A DNA stretch of 31,835 bases from Bdellovibrionaceae bacterium UBA6502 (GTDB lineage Bacteria; Bdellovibrionota; Bdellovibrionia; Bdellovibrionales; UBA840). A program made the position numbers and the translations under genes. The stretch lies in NCBI GenBank assembly GCA_002436415.1, contig DJMA01000049.1, positions 2,721 to 34,555 on the forward strand. Reading direction: 5' to 3'. Under the pieces are notes generated by a model. That model saw only the letters and a program-made list of their open reading frames with translations. It did no database searches and was not told the DNA's origin. Shown piece after piece: positions 8,495-16,358 of the stretch (position 1 is the stretch's first letter; every line of letters starts with the position of its first letter).

Positions 8495-8875
8495 ATGGAT
8501 ACCAAAGAATACGTAAAAAATGCTGTAAAAACTGAGTCTAGAGATTTCGATGCCATCGGTAGTAGAATGGCCGAAGTTAGAAACCAACGCCTTCTTCATG
8601 CAGGTATAGGCCTTGCGACAGAGTCGGGTGAGTTTTTAGATGCTTTGAAAAAGCATGTGTTTTATGGAAAAGAATTAGACACTGTGAATCTTGGCGAAGA
8701 GATGGGTGATATTTTTTGGTACTGCGCAATCATTGCTGATGAATTGGGTTTAGATTTTGCGAAAGTAATGGATACAAACATTGCTAAGTTAAAAGCTCGT
8801 TATGGTGAGAAGTTCACTGAACAAGCAGCGCAAGAGAGAGACCTAAATACTGAGCGCGAAATTTTAGAGCAGTAG
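8495..8875 (+). CDS. MazG-like nucleotide pyrophosphohydrolase
   Basis: Small all-alpha NTP pyrophosphatase of the MazG-like superfamily, which hydrolyses (d)NTPs to monophosphate and pyrophosphate, often as house-cleaning of damaged nucleotides. Seen: GLATESGEFLDALKK with the first acidic pair (about 36-50), then LGEEMGDIFWYCAIIADELGLDF with the EExxD metal-binding pattern. This is a single-domain form of 126 residues. Two adjacent ATGs exist. The AAGGAG site is only 2 nt from the one at 8492 and 5 nt from the one at 8495, so I choose 8495. It lies 54 nt after menE and before a strong terminator, so it may be co-transcribed with the men operon, though no pathway link is evident. Confidence 0.85.
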   Translation: MDTKEYVKNAVKTESRDFDAIGSRMAEVRNQRLLHAGIGLATESGEFLDALKKHVFYGKELDTVNLGEEMGDIFWYCAIIADELGLDFAKVMDTNIAKLKARYGEKFTEQAAQERDLNTEREILEQ

Positions 8876-8898
8876 TAGAAAATTTAAAATATAGATTT

Positions 8899-8927
8899 AA
8901 GCCACGATAATATCGTGGCTTTTTTTT
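8899..8927 (+). terminator. Strong intrinsic terminator after the mazG-like gene
   Basis: Stem AGCCACGAT/ATCGTGGCT (9 bp, perfect) with a 3-nt loop, followed by eight U residues. It lies 24 nt past the stop codon and ends the men/mazG transcription unit. Confidence 0.93.
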
Positions 8928-9010
8928 GTGGAATTGGAAAATAGGACAGAGGATTTCTAGCTCTTAAAGGCTCCATTTCCCTTTCGTTATTTTTTCCAGC
9001 GGATATTCAC

Positions 9011-9049
9011 AAGACTTTCTGTAGGCTCTTTAGAATAGAAGTCTTTTTT
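9011..9049 (+). terminator. Terminator-like hairpin without an upstream gene
   Basis: Bases 9011-9020 pair with 9037-9045 (9 bp, one bulged U) around a 16-nt loop, and a U run follows (9044-9049). No ORF lies between this and the terminator at 8899-8927, so it could end a small RNA starting after 8930, or be chance in AT-rich DNA. Confidence 0.35.
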
Positions 9050-9112
9050 GTTTGGTGCGAACAAGAAACCCTACTTATTCCCAGGGCATTTTTTAGCTAA
9101 AACAGACAAACT

Positions 9113-9139
9113 TTCTCTTTCGTTGCTAGAGAATTTTTT
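9113..9139 (+). terminator. Second terminator-like hairpin in the same gap
   Basis: Stem TTCTCT/AGAGAA with a 9-nt loop followed by six U residues. It is short and AT-rich, so weak alone, but it is one of a series in this gene-free stretch. Confidence 0.3.
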
Positions 9140-9169
9140 AATCTTAACAATTATAGCGAAATTTTTCTT

Positions 9170-9190
9170 AAACAGGCGCAAAGCCTGTTT
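9170..9190. terminator. Hairpin terminator downstream of the thioesterase gene, possibly bidirectional
   Basis: Perfect 8-bp stem AAACAGGC/GCCTGTTT with a 5-nt loop, 10 nt beyond the stop of the minus-strand thioesterase gene. The U run is longer on the plus strand (five) than on the minus strand (three), so it may stop transcription from both sides. Confidence 0.6.
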
Positions 9191-9200
9191 TTGAATTAAA

Positions 9201-9608
9201 CTACAATGTTTTTTCTAAGCATTCTTTGACAAAATCTGGAATGGGCGCTTTTTGAAAACCAGCCTTACTTACGCAAACATGAATGCTAGAGGCTTTGGCG
9301 CAAATTTTATCTCCTAAATAAATGCTGCTCTCTAATTGATAACTATTTTGTGAAAGCTTCTTTTTTCTTAATACAATTTCGATTTCTTGACCTGCTCTCA
9401 TTGGGGCAGAGTAGTCTGCTTCGCTATGAACTATTGGGAAGGCGTAGGTTTTGTGGCGAAACCAATCTTCCCAGGAGTAAACTTTTCCAACCCAGTTTTC
9501 ATAAGCAATATGATGGAGCTCATACACTCGGGAGTAAAAAATGATCCCCGCAGGGTCGCAGTGACTAAAATGTAACATATGTTTTTGGGTGTATAGTTTG
9601 TCGTTCAT
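9201..9608 (-). CDS. 4-hydroxybenzoyl-CoA-thioesterase-type hot-dog protein; candidate DHNA-CoA thioesterase
   Basis: Single hot-dog domain of 135 residues. The N-terminal motif HFSHCDPAGIIFYSRVYEL matches the active-site segment of the 4HBT family (CDPAGIV-Y), with the catalytic Asp at about 18. Such enzymes hydrolyse aromatic or acyl-CoA thioesters. It lies between the men operon and the prenyl synthase, so DHNA-CoA hydrolysis, the step between MenB and MenA, is an attractive role, but this is inferred from context. It is transcribed alone on the minus strand and ends at a hairpin. ATG start without a clear Shine-Dalgarno site. A generic acyl-CoA thioesterase is the alternative. Confidence 0.8.
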   Translation of the reverse strand: MNDKLYTQKHMLHFSHCDPAGIIFYSRVYELHHIAYENWVGKVYSWEDWFRHKTYAFPIVHSEADYSAPMRAGQEIEIVLRKKKLSQNSYQLESSIYLGDKICAKASSIHVCVSKAGFQKAPIPDFVKECLEKTL

Positions 9609-9745
9609 TACTGTAGTTTAAAAAGTTTTTTTCTTTCTGTAAAGAATGTCATGAGATGATGTGCTTAATATTCACTCATACAAACATGTGTTTAAAACAG
9701 AATTTTCTCTAAAAGCTTGAAATTTTTAATAAATAAATAGCGATC

Positions 9746-9765
9746 ATTCTGCTTTATTCTGCTTT
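9746..9765 (+). repeat. Tandem 10-nt duplication upstream of the prenyl synthase start
   Basis: ATTCTGCTTT occurs twice head-to-tail, ending 12 nt before the ATG at 9778. The same 10-mer recurs once near the right window edge (about 31785). The gene has no visible Shine-Dalgarno site. Whether the repeat has a function is unknown. Confidence 0.5.
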
Positions 9766-9777
9766 AATCGTTGTCTT

Positions 9778-10755
9778 ATGAAAGGCTTTCGATTAGTGTC
9801 TAGGCCTTTAGGAGCCAAAATTTTGCAAGACATCCAAATCTACCAATCTGAGGATTTTCCAAAAGATTTAGTAAAATTGAACGATCTTTACCAAGACTTA
9901 TTTTCTGGTGGAAAAGGTTTTCGATCGAAAATGGTAACAATGGTATGTAGTGCAAAAAAAGTTGCTCCTGAAACGGAAAAACTTTTATGTCAAACCATCG
10001 AGTTCATCCATAACTCTTCTCTCTTACATGATGATTTGATTGATCGTGCGCCAATGCGTAGAGGTAAGACAGCTGCATGGTTAAAGTACAATCCTGAGTA
10101 TGCGGTATTGGCTGGGGATTATTTGTTAGCGCGAGTGATGATGAATCTCTCTCGCTTTGGAAATATTCAGCTGATTCAATTTACCTCAAAAGTGATTTGT
10201 GATCTTTTAGAGGGAGAGTGGCTGCAAGATAGTTTATTGCATGAAAGATCACTGTCTCAAGAAAAATTGCATCGAGTACATGAGCTAAAAACGGCATCTC
10301 TTTTTGAGTGGTGTATTCGAGCCCCATTCATCGCGATTGAGGAATATTCTGAGGAACTCCACCAATTACTGAGTAAAATTGGAAGAAACTTGGGAAGTCT
10401 TTTTCAAAGAGGGGATGATCTTCTTGATTTTGACATTCGCAATGCTGAAAACAAAAAAATACTTGGTGATTTAACCGGAGGCTACCTAAATAGCTTTGCG
10501 GCTTTCTTGGTAAAAGAAATCGAATCAGAAAAAGTGGATGCCTTTTTTAAATGTCGTTCAATGACGGAAATCAAAGATCTTTTTGGCGAAGGCTATTTCA
10601 ATGAAAAGCTTGCGCAATTTGATTCCGAAAGTGAAAAAATGATCGAACAATACCAAAAGGATTTAAGCTCCTTGTCGCAGTTTTTGAGCAAGGACGAATC
10701 TCACCTAATGGAAGAGTTTTTGCCTTTAGCAAAGCTTCTTTATTGGCGTTCTTAA
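9778..10755 (+). CDS. Long-chain all-trans polyprenyl diphosphate synthase
   Basis: Chain-elongating trans-prenyltransferase that condenses IPP onto an allylic primer; probably makes the menaquinone side chain. Seen: GGKGFRSKM substrate-binding block (about 44-52), first Asp-rich motif DDLID (85-89), RRGKTAAW, the GDYLLA helix, and second Asp-rich motif GDDLLDFD (about 212-219). The residues 4 and 5 positions before the first DDxxD are Ser-Ser. In this family small residues there permit chains longer than C15-C20, so a long product is inferred. Length 325 fits the IspB/HepT type. It sits just before the mevalonate operon that makes its substrate. The ATG lacks a Shine-Dalgarno site. A GGPP synthase is less likely. 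Confidence 0.9.
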   Translation: MKGFRLVSRPLGAKILQDIQIYQSEDFPKDLVKLNDLYQDLFSGGKGFRSKMVTMVCSAKKVAPETEKLLCQTIEFIHNSSLLHDDLIDRAPMRRGKTAAWLKYNPEYAVLAGDYLLARVMMNLSRFGNIQLIQFTSKVICDLLEGEWLQDSLLHERSLSQEKLHRVHELKTASLFEWCIRAPFIAIEEYSEELHQLLSKIGRNLGSLFQRGDDLLDFDIRNAENKKILGDLTGGYLNSFAAFLVKEIESEKVDAFFKCRSMTEIKDLFGEGYFNEKLAQFDSESEKMIEQYQKDLSSLSQFLSKDESHLMEEFLPLAKLLYWRS

Positions 10756-10933
10756 TCCAGTAGGTCCTTCAAGCGAGCGAGTAGACTGATAAGCAAAGAT
10801 TTTAAATGAGATTAGTATTAATTTTTTGCAGCTCTAATTTTTATCTAGCTAATGCATTGTAAGTGTCTGTTTTTATTGTTTAAAACTAATCTACCAAGCC
10901 TGTAAAATCTAAACAAAACTAAGCCTATCTATA

Positions 10934-10962
10934 TTGCTAAATCGGCCTTTTTCGTGTATGGT
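10934..10962 (+). promoter_or_regulatory. Possible promoter of the mevalonate operon
   Basis: TTGCTA, 17-nt spacer, TATGGT (4/6 matches each), 55 nt before the fni start codon. It is the best candidate in the 262-nt gap upstream of fni. Weak consensus only. Confidence 0.35.
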
Positions 10963-11017
10963 GGCGAGACTTATAAATCCTTGAAATTACAGGACTTGGA
11001 ACGAAGTTTAGGAAGCG

Positions 11018-12067
11018 ATGAAAATCTCGTACATTGAAGATATTGAGCAGTTTGCAAAACGAAAGAAGGATCACATTGATCATTCTTTGGATTCGGCATC
11101 ACAGGCGACAGCAAATAGTGATTTTGATCAGCTAGAACTTATTTCCGATTCTATGCCAGATTTAGATTTCGACGAAATAGATTTAAGAGTTCCTAACTTT
11201 AATGGAGAAATGGTTTCTAGTTTTTATGTAGCGGCTATGACAGCGGGCCATAAAGAAGCTGGTGGAATAAATCATCGTCTTGCGCAAGCCTGTAGCGAAA
11301 TGAACTGGGATATGATGATCGGCTCCCAAAGACGTGAACTGTTTGATGATAGGGCTTTCGAAGAATGGCAAAGCATACGTTCCGAGTTTCCTGGCGTACG
11401 TCTCATTGGAAATATTGGCATTTCGCAAATCAATGAACTTTCAGATGAGAAAATTGAAACTTTGATTGAAAGCACTGGAGCCTATGCATTGGCCATTCAT
11501 TGCAACCCACTACAAGAGGCCGTGCAAGAAGAAGGAACTAGAAACTTTAAAAATGCTCTGTCACGATTAACAGAAATCACCAATAGTTTTTCTACGCCCA
11601 TAATTTTAAAAGAAACGGGAAGTGGCTTTTCTAGTAAAACTCTAGAGAAGGTAAAAGATTTAAATCTCGCGGCGATAGATATAAGTGGTTTGGGTGGTAC
11701 CCACTGGGGTCGCATCGAAGGAATGAGAGCCTCCGAGGGAAGCATAGCAAATTTAACGGCCAAAGCCTTTGCGAATTTTGGTGTACCCACTTTGCGTAGC
11801 ATTCAAAACGCAGTGGACTCTAAAGTGAAGGCAAATATTTGGGCCAGTGGTGGCATCCGAAATGGTCTTCAGGCCGCAAAATGCATTAGTTTAGGCGCTA
11901 CGAGGGTTGGAACTGCTGGTGGTGTATTGAAGGCTGCAAATTCAAGTTTTGAAGAAGTTATTCAAGTAATGAAAACATATGAGTATCAACTACGTGTGGC
12001 ACTGTTTTGTACTGAATCAAAAAATGTGTCAGATTTAAAAGGGAAATATCAATGGATAAAAAACTAA
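11018..12067 (+). CDS. fni: Type 2 isopentenyl-diphosphate delta-isomerase (Idi-2)
   Basis: FMN- and NAD(P)H-dependent isomerase interconverting IPP and DMAPP, which supplies the allylic primer for prenyl chains. Family blocks are present in order: QFAKRKKDHIDHSL near the N-terminus, FYVAAMTAGHKEAGGINHRLA, MIGSQRRE, LIGNIGISQ, AIHCNPLQEAVQEEGTRNF (substrate/Mg block), KETGSGFS, DISGLGGTHWGRIEGMR and IWASGGIRNGLQAAKCISLGA (flavin phosphate site). The 349 residues are normal for the family. AGGA precedes the ATG by 4 nt. First gene of a five-gene operon, overlapping the HMG-CoA reductase gene by 16 nt. Type 2 isomerases usually accompany mevalonate pathways, as here. Confidence 0.94.
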   Translation: MKISYIEDIEQFAKRKKDHIDHSLDSASQATANSDFDQLELISDSMPDLDFDEIDLRVPNFNGEMVSSFYVAAMTAGHKEAGGINHRLAQACSEMNWDMMIGSQRRELFDDRAFEEWQSIRSEFPGVRLIGNIGISQINELSDEKIETLIESTGAYALAIHCNPLQEAVQEEGTRNFKNALSRLTEITNSFSTPIILKETGSGFSSKTLEKVKDLNLAAIDISGLGGTHWGRIEGMRASEGSIANLTAKAFANFGVPTLRSIQNAVDSKVKANIWASGGIRNGLQAAKCISLGATRVGTAGGVLKAANSSFEEVIQVMKTYEYQLRVALFCTESKNVSDLKGKYQWIKN

Positions 12068-13371
12068 ATAGTCTACTAGGCGGTTTTTCAAAATTAAGTC
12101 GCAGTGAGCGTTTCGAAAAGTTAATCGAAATTGGTGCTTTAAATAAAGACGACGTAAACTACCTTCGCTCCGGTGGAATCGCTGATATGGATTTGGCTGA
12201 GCATTGCATTGAGAATGTGATTGGGTACTTTCAATTACCAATGGGAGTGGCGACGAATTTCCAAATTAATGGCAAAGACTATGTGATTCCCATGGCAGTG
12301 GAAGAAACTTCCATCATTGCCGCGGCCTCAAAAAATGCAAAATGGATTCGTAGCAGTGGAGAAATCACAGCCGAAGTAATTGGGGATCAAATCATTGGTC
12401 AAATTCAAATTGCCAAACCAAATGATATTGAAAAAACAAAAGCAATTTTAAACGAAAACAAAACTCGCTTCATTAGTTTAGCAAATGCGGTTTTAGAAAG
12501 TCTAGTTCGACGTGGTGGTGGAGTAGATGCCATTCAAATTCGTGAAGTAAAAAGAGAAGATGGACTTGGCAATATGTTAGTGATCCATGTTTTGTGTAAT
12601 CCTTGTGAGGCCATGGGCGCCAACCTCATTAATCAAGCTTGTGAAGCTTTAAAGCCACATATCGAAGAACTAACTGGTGAAGTTGTGAATATGTGTATTC
12701 TTTCTAATTTGGTAGATACCAAGTTAACCAAAGCTAGCGTTAGAATTAGAAATATTGATCGTGATTTAGCAAAGGGTATCGTAGAGGCTAGTGTTTTTGC
12801 AAACTCTGATCCTTATAGAGCCTGTACGAACAACAAAGGTGTATTAAACGGGATTGATCCAATTTTGGTTGCCACTGGAAATGATTGGCGAGCGGTAGAG
12901 GCCGGTATCCATGCTTATGCAGCTAGTAGTGGCCAGTACAAATCAATTACCAAATGGTATCTTGATGGTGCTGATCTTGTTGGTGAACTTGTAGCGCCGA
13001 TCATTGTTGGAACGGTTGGAGGTGTTACCAAGATTCATCCTACGGCTCAACTAGGTCTTAAGATTTTGAATGTTGAATCTAGTAGTGAATTATCTCAGGT
13101 TGCTGCGGCAGTTGGTTTGGTTCAAAACTTGGGTGCTGTGCGTGCCTTGAGTACCGTAGGGATTGTAAACGGCCATATGAAACTTCATGCAGCAAATTTG
13201 GCCATCGCTGCAGGAGCTGATTCTGAAGGGGAAATTGCTCATGTAAAGCGTGAGTTAGAAAATGTATTAAACTCTCAGTCTCGAATCACTCTGCAAAATG
13301 CTAAAGACGCACTAGATTTTTATCGTAAGGGAAAAGCAGGTAATAATGTATCAACTCAGTTGTCCCAGTAA
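12052..13371 (+). CDS. mvaA: Hydroxymethylglutaryl-CoA reductase, class II
   Basis: Reduces HMG-CoA to mevalonate with two NAD(P)H. Residues matching the Pseudomonas mevalonii catalytic set can be placed: Glu at about 84 (MAVEETSIIAAAS), Lys at about 262 (TNNKGVLNG), Asp at about 278 (ATGNDWRAVEAG) and His at about 375 (NGHMKLHAANLA). ENVIGYFQLPMGVA and NPCEAMGANLIN are the substrate and nucleotide blocks. The soluble 439-residue form without membrane anchor is class II. GGGA precedes the ATG. HMG-CoA synthase, which makes its substrate, is not in this window. Overlaps fni by 16 nt and the kinase gene by 26 nt. Confidence 0.95.
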   Translation: MDKKLNSLLGGFSKLSRSERFEKLIEIGALNKDDVNYLRSGGIADMDLAEHCIENVIGYFQLPMGVATNFQINGKDYVIPMAVEETSIIAAASKNAKWIRSSGEITAEVIGDQIIGQIQIAKPNDIEKTKAILNENKTRFISLANAVLESLVRRGGGVDAIQIREVKREDGLGNMLVIHVLCNPCEAMGANLINQACEALKPHIEELTGEVVNMCILSNLVDTKLTKASVRIRNIDRDLAKGIVEASVFANSDPYRACTNNKGVLNGIDPILVATGNDWRAVEAGIHAYAASSGQYKSITKWYLDGADLVGELVAPIIVGTVGGVTKIHPTAQLGLKILNVESSSELSQVAAAVGLVQNLGAVRALSTVGIVNGHMKLHAANLAIAAGADSEGEIAHVKRELENVLNSQSRITLQNAKDALDFYRKGKAGNNVSTQLSQ

Positions 13372-14317
13372 GACTTTTTTAATTGGTGAATATGCCGTAC
13401 TAGATGGGGGACATGGTGTTGTAGTTAGCACTGGCCCTCGTTTTCGTGTTGATTTCAAAGAGGTGGCAAAGGAAGAAGAATCTTATGTAAAAGGTTTGTC
13501 TCCACAGGGGCCACCGATGGATTTTTTAAAAGACAACCTAGATATTTTTTCGCACTTTGCGATGGATATGCACGACCCTCATGAGCATAAAGGCGGTTTT
13601 GGTTGGTCTAGTGCTCAGTTTTTATTTCTTTATATGATCAAGGAGTGGGTACGCCAGGATAAGCCAGACATCTTACCTAAAATTGATCGAGCTGCTCTTT
13701 TGGAGGAGTTCCTTGCTTATTCTTGGGATGGTGATGGCTGGGCCCCTAGTGGTCTTGATGTTTTGTCACAATTAGAAGGGAAGATTTTATTCCTGCAAAG
13801 CCCAAGAAAAATCATCGATGGTAAAGTTGCTCCCATTGAATTTTCAGAATACTACCAAATTAAAGACTGGCCTTTTGAAGACATACAGTTTGTTCTTTTG
13901 CGTACTGGTAAAAAAGTTGCCACTCATTCTCACTTGTCGAATCTTCAAGGCATTCGAACTTCTAGTTTAGGGAAGTTGGCCGAGGAGTCGGGTAAGTCTT
14001 TGTTGGATAAAGATGAAGAAGAGTTTATTCGTACAATCAACCAATACAAAAACGATTTACGCGAACAGGATTTAGTGGACCCAGCTTCGTGGAATACACA
14101 ACAAGAACTTATGCAGCGCCCTGAAGTCCTGGCCATCAAAGGCTGTGGTGCATTGGGTGCAGACGTGTTGTTGGTGGTAGTGGTTACCGAATTATTAGAG
14201 GACTTTCTAGAGTTTATTGAAGAAGAAGAGTTTTTAGTAGTTGGTACTAGTGAAACCATCACAGAAGGTTTGAGTTTTTCAAAGATTGTCGAAGAGACTA
14301 AGGATCTAGAATCATGA
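13346..14317 (+). CDS. GHMP kinase, probable phosphomevalonate kinase
   Basis: Phosphorylates 5-phosphomevalonate to the diphosphate. The N-terminal CPSKTFLIGEYAVLDGG (about 6-22) is the GHMP motif 1 in the form typical of phosphomevalonate kinases (GEYAVL). WDGDGWAPSGLDVLSQLEG corresponds to the family's SG-D block, and KGCGALGADVLLVVV to motif 3. Motif 2, normally close to GLGSSAA, is altered to GGFGWSSAQF. Assignment over mevalonate kinase rests on two points: the last operon gene fits mevalonate kinase better, and a complete operon needs one of each. 323 residues; overlaps HMG-CoA reductase by 26 nt and mvaD by 4 nt (ATGA). The exact substrate needs testing. Confidence 0.78.
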   Translation: MYQLSCPSKTFLIGEYAVLDGGHGVVVSTGPRFRVDFKEVAKEEESYVKGLSPQGPPMDFLKDNLDIFSHFAMDMHDPHEHKGGFGWSSAQFLFLYMIKEWVRQDKPDILPKIDRAALLEEFLAYSWDGDGWAPSGLDVLSQLEGKILFLQSPRKIIDGKVAPIEFSEYYQIKDWPFEDIQFVLLRTGKKVATHSHLSNLQGIRTSSLGKLAEESGKSLLDKDEEEFIRTINQYKNDLREQDLVDPASWNTQQELMQRPEVLAIKGCGALGADVLLVVVVTELLEDFLEFIEEEEFLVVGTSETITEGLSFSKIVEETKDLES

Positions 14318-15288
14318 TTAAAGAAACCGCGCCAAGCAATATTGCATTGATTAAATATATGGGAAAAGAAGCGAACAATATTCCTTCAAATCCTTCTCTT
14401 TCTTATAGTCTTCCACATCTTTTGACCACGGTTGAAATTTCAAAGACGGATGCGTCCGAGGATCAATGGGCGGCCCTGGAATCAGAGTACGCAATCGAGT
14501 TAAGTGAGAAAGGGAAAGCTAGGTATTTAAAGTTTTTTAAAAAATTGAAAGATCACTTTGGACTGAGTTCTAATTATTTAATCCAATCTGCAAATAACTT
14601 TCCTTCTGATGCGGGCTTGGCTAGTTCTGCTTCTTCTTTTGCTGCCTTAACAAAGGCGACTTATAGTTTAGCGAAATCTGAGTTAGACACAGAGGCCTTT
14701 CAGGCTTTGGGTTTTACTGGAGAATTTATTACTGATCGTGAAAAGTTGAGTGCTCTTAGTCGAACTGGTTCTGGTTCAAGTTGTAGGAGTTTGTTTGATA
14801 CATGGTCTGAGTGGCAGACTGATTTTGCCGTGGAAGAGAGCTTTTCATACAGTAAACTTCTTCACTTGGCGATTATTGCTGAAGAAGACAAAAAAGAGGT
14901 TAGTAGTAGCGATGCTCATATTAAAGTGAAATCGTCCCTTTTGATGGAAGGGCGCACGGCTCGCGCTAACAAAAGGTTGGCTGACTTAAAAAATGCCTTA
15001 AATGAAAAATCCTGGGAAGCAGCGTTTGAAATTTGCTGGGCGGAGTTCTGGGATATGCATGCTTTATTTGAAACGAGTGAACCAAGTTTTGGGTATATGA
15101 CGGCGGATAGTTTGATGGTCTTAAATGAATGTCGTAGCTATTGGAAGGCCAATCAAGATGGCCCATTGGTAACGATGGACGCAGGACCAAATGTTCATTT
15201 GCTTTTTAGAGAGGATCAGAAATCTTGTTATGAGGACTTTATTAAGATCTTTGAAAACAAATTTAAGATTTGGGGAAGTGAGTCGTGA
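14314..15288 (+). CDS. mvaD: Diphosphomevalonate decarboxylase
   Basis: ATP-dependent decarboxylation of mevalonate 5-diphosphate to IPP. Diagnostic blocks: APSNIALIKYMGK (about 6-18), PSNPSLSYSL, the phosphate loop FPSDAGLASSASSFAAL, LSRTGSGSSCRSLF with the substrate-binding Arg, and VTMDAGPNVHLLF with the catalytic Asp near the C-terminus. Length 324 is normal. The usual GGFVEW after the GSGSSCRS block is replaced by DTWSEW, a mild variant. Coupled by a 4-nt overlap to the preceding kinase and by GTGA to the following one; AAGGA lies upstream of its ATG. Confidence 0.94.
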   Translation: MIKETAPSNIALIKYMGKEANNIPSNPSLSYSLPHLLTTVEISKTDASEDQWAALESEYAIELSEKGKARYLKFFKKLKDHFGLSSNYLIQSANNFPSDAGLASSASSFAALTKATYSLAKSELDTEAFQALGFTGEFITDREKLSALSRTGSGSSCRSLFDTWSEWQTDFAVEESFSYSKLLHLAIIAEEDKKEVSSSDAHIKVKSSLLMEGRTARANKRLADLKNALNEKSWEAAFEICWAEFWDMHALFETSEPSFGYMTADSLMVLNECRSYWKANQDGPLVTMDAGPNVHLLFREDQKSCYEDFIKIFENKFKIWGSES

Positions 15289-16178
15289 GCCAAAATTTTA
15301 GCATTCGTATTCCAGGCAAATGCATTCTAGCTGGGGAGCATTCTGTTTTAAGAGGAGTGCCTGCTTTGGTGTTGCCTGTAAATTCTAAATTTTTAAGTTT
15401 GGACTTTACAAATGTTGAAAGTGATTTGGAACTTGAGTGCGAGGGGAAACAACAAGCCATTTGGGATGTGTTGTTTTGGGGAGTGATTGAAAAAGCTCTT
15501 ACTAAATTATCTTTAGAGAAATCAGATTTAAAGGGACATATATTACTTAAAACAAACTTAAGCCTTGGCGCTGGAATGGGTGCAAGTGCTAGTTTGTGTG
15601 TTGCTGTGGCGAAGTTGTTTGTTTATTGGGGGCATTTAAAAGAAACTCATGTTTATGATTTTGCCCGTAGTTTAGAAGATCTTTTTCATGGTGAAAGCAG
15701 TGGTGTAGATATTGCGGTTGCTTTAGAGGCTAAGGGGATTCGTTTTACCCGTAATCAGGCGCGAAAAACCATTGATATGAAATGGCGTCCAAAACTGTAT
15801 TTGAGCTATACCGGTGGCAAGGGAATCACTAGCGAATGCGTTAGCCAAGTAAAAGAAATGTTTGAACATCATTTTGAACAAGCCAAAGACATTGATGACA
15901 AAATGGAGGCCGCTGTTTTAAAAATGGAAGCAGCCCTTGCAAAAGAAGAGTCGGATCTAGCGAGGTCTGAGTTTGCAGAGGCGATGAACCAGGCGGGAGA
16001 TTGTTTTAAAGACTGGGGTTTGCTTGGTGGGGGCTTAAAAGAGCTACAAGAAACTCTAAATCAAAATGGCGCCATTGCCACGAAGCCTACGGGTTCAGGA
16101 AACGGGGGCTATCTATTGTCCCTTTGGAACCAAGAACCTCCAAAAATTGAAGGCGTTAATTATATCTCTGTATTATAA
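15285..16178 (+). CDS. mvk: Mevalonate kinase
   Basis: GHMP kinase phosphorylating mevalonate at C5. Seen: IPGKCILAGEHSVLRGVPALVLPV (motif 1 in the GEHSV form typical of mevalonate kinase), LSLGAGMGASASLCVAVAKL (ATP loop, motif 2), EDLFHGESSGVDIAVAL (HG-SSG-D block with the catalytic Asp) and KPTGSGNGGYLLSL (motif 3). The 297 residues match the family. GTG start overlapping the mvaD stop (GTGA). Last gene of the operon, followed by a strong bidirectional terminator. Being placed last although it acts before the other two kinases is a quirk of gene order. Confidence 0.9.
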   Translation: MSQNFSIRIPGKCILAGEHSVLRGVPALVLPVNSKFLSLDFTNVESDLELECEGKQQAIWDVLFWGVIEKALTKLSLEKSDLKGHILLKTNLSLGAGMGASASLCVAVAKLFVYWGHLKETHVYDFARSLEDLFHGESSGVDIAVALEAKGIRFTRNQARKTIDMKWRPKLYLSYTGGKGITSECVSQVKEMFEHHFEQAKDIDDKMEAAVLKMEAALAKEESDLARSEFAEAMNQAGDCFKDWGLLGGGLKELQETLNQNGAIATKPTGSGNGGYLLSLWNQEPPKIEGVNYISVL

Positions 16179-16300
16179 CGAATGGCTTTTTTGGCTAGTT
16201 TTAGATAGAGAGCTTTGAATGATATTAAAGTCACACAGGGAAGCATCAACAAATTTCTAGCTTTTTATTTTTGTCTTTTAAAATCTATTTATAAATAAAA

Positions 16301-16329
16301 AAAAGAAGCCATGGCTTATGGCTTCTTTT
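16301..16329. terminator. Bidirectional terminator between mvk and the convergent small gene
   Basis: Perfect 12-bp stem (16301-16312 with 16318-16329) with a 5-nt loop. The outer part is A-rich on one side and U-rich on the other, with more A residues flanking (16297-16300 and 16330-16335), so both directions have a U tract. It serves convergent transcription units. Confidence 0.88.
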
Positions 16330-16358
16330 AAAAAAGAGATTCTATGAAAAACTGCTGC

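Noticed and set aside
13945..14262. Ser/Asn-rich minus-strand ORF inside the phosphomevalonate kinase gene
   Set aside because: Its composition arises from reading GAA/GAG-rich codons in reverse; no support as a coding sequence.
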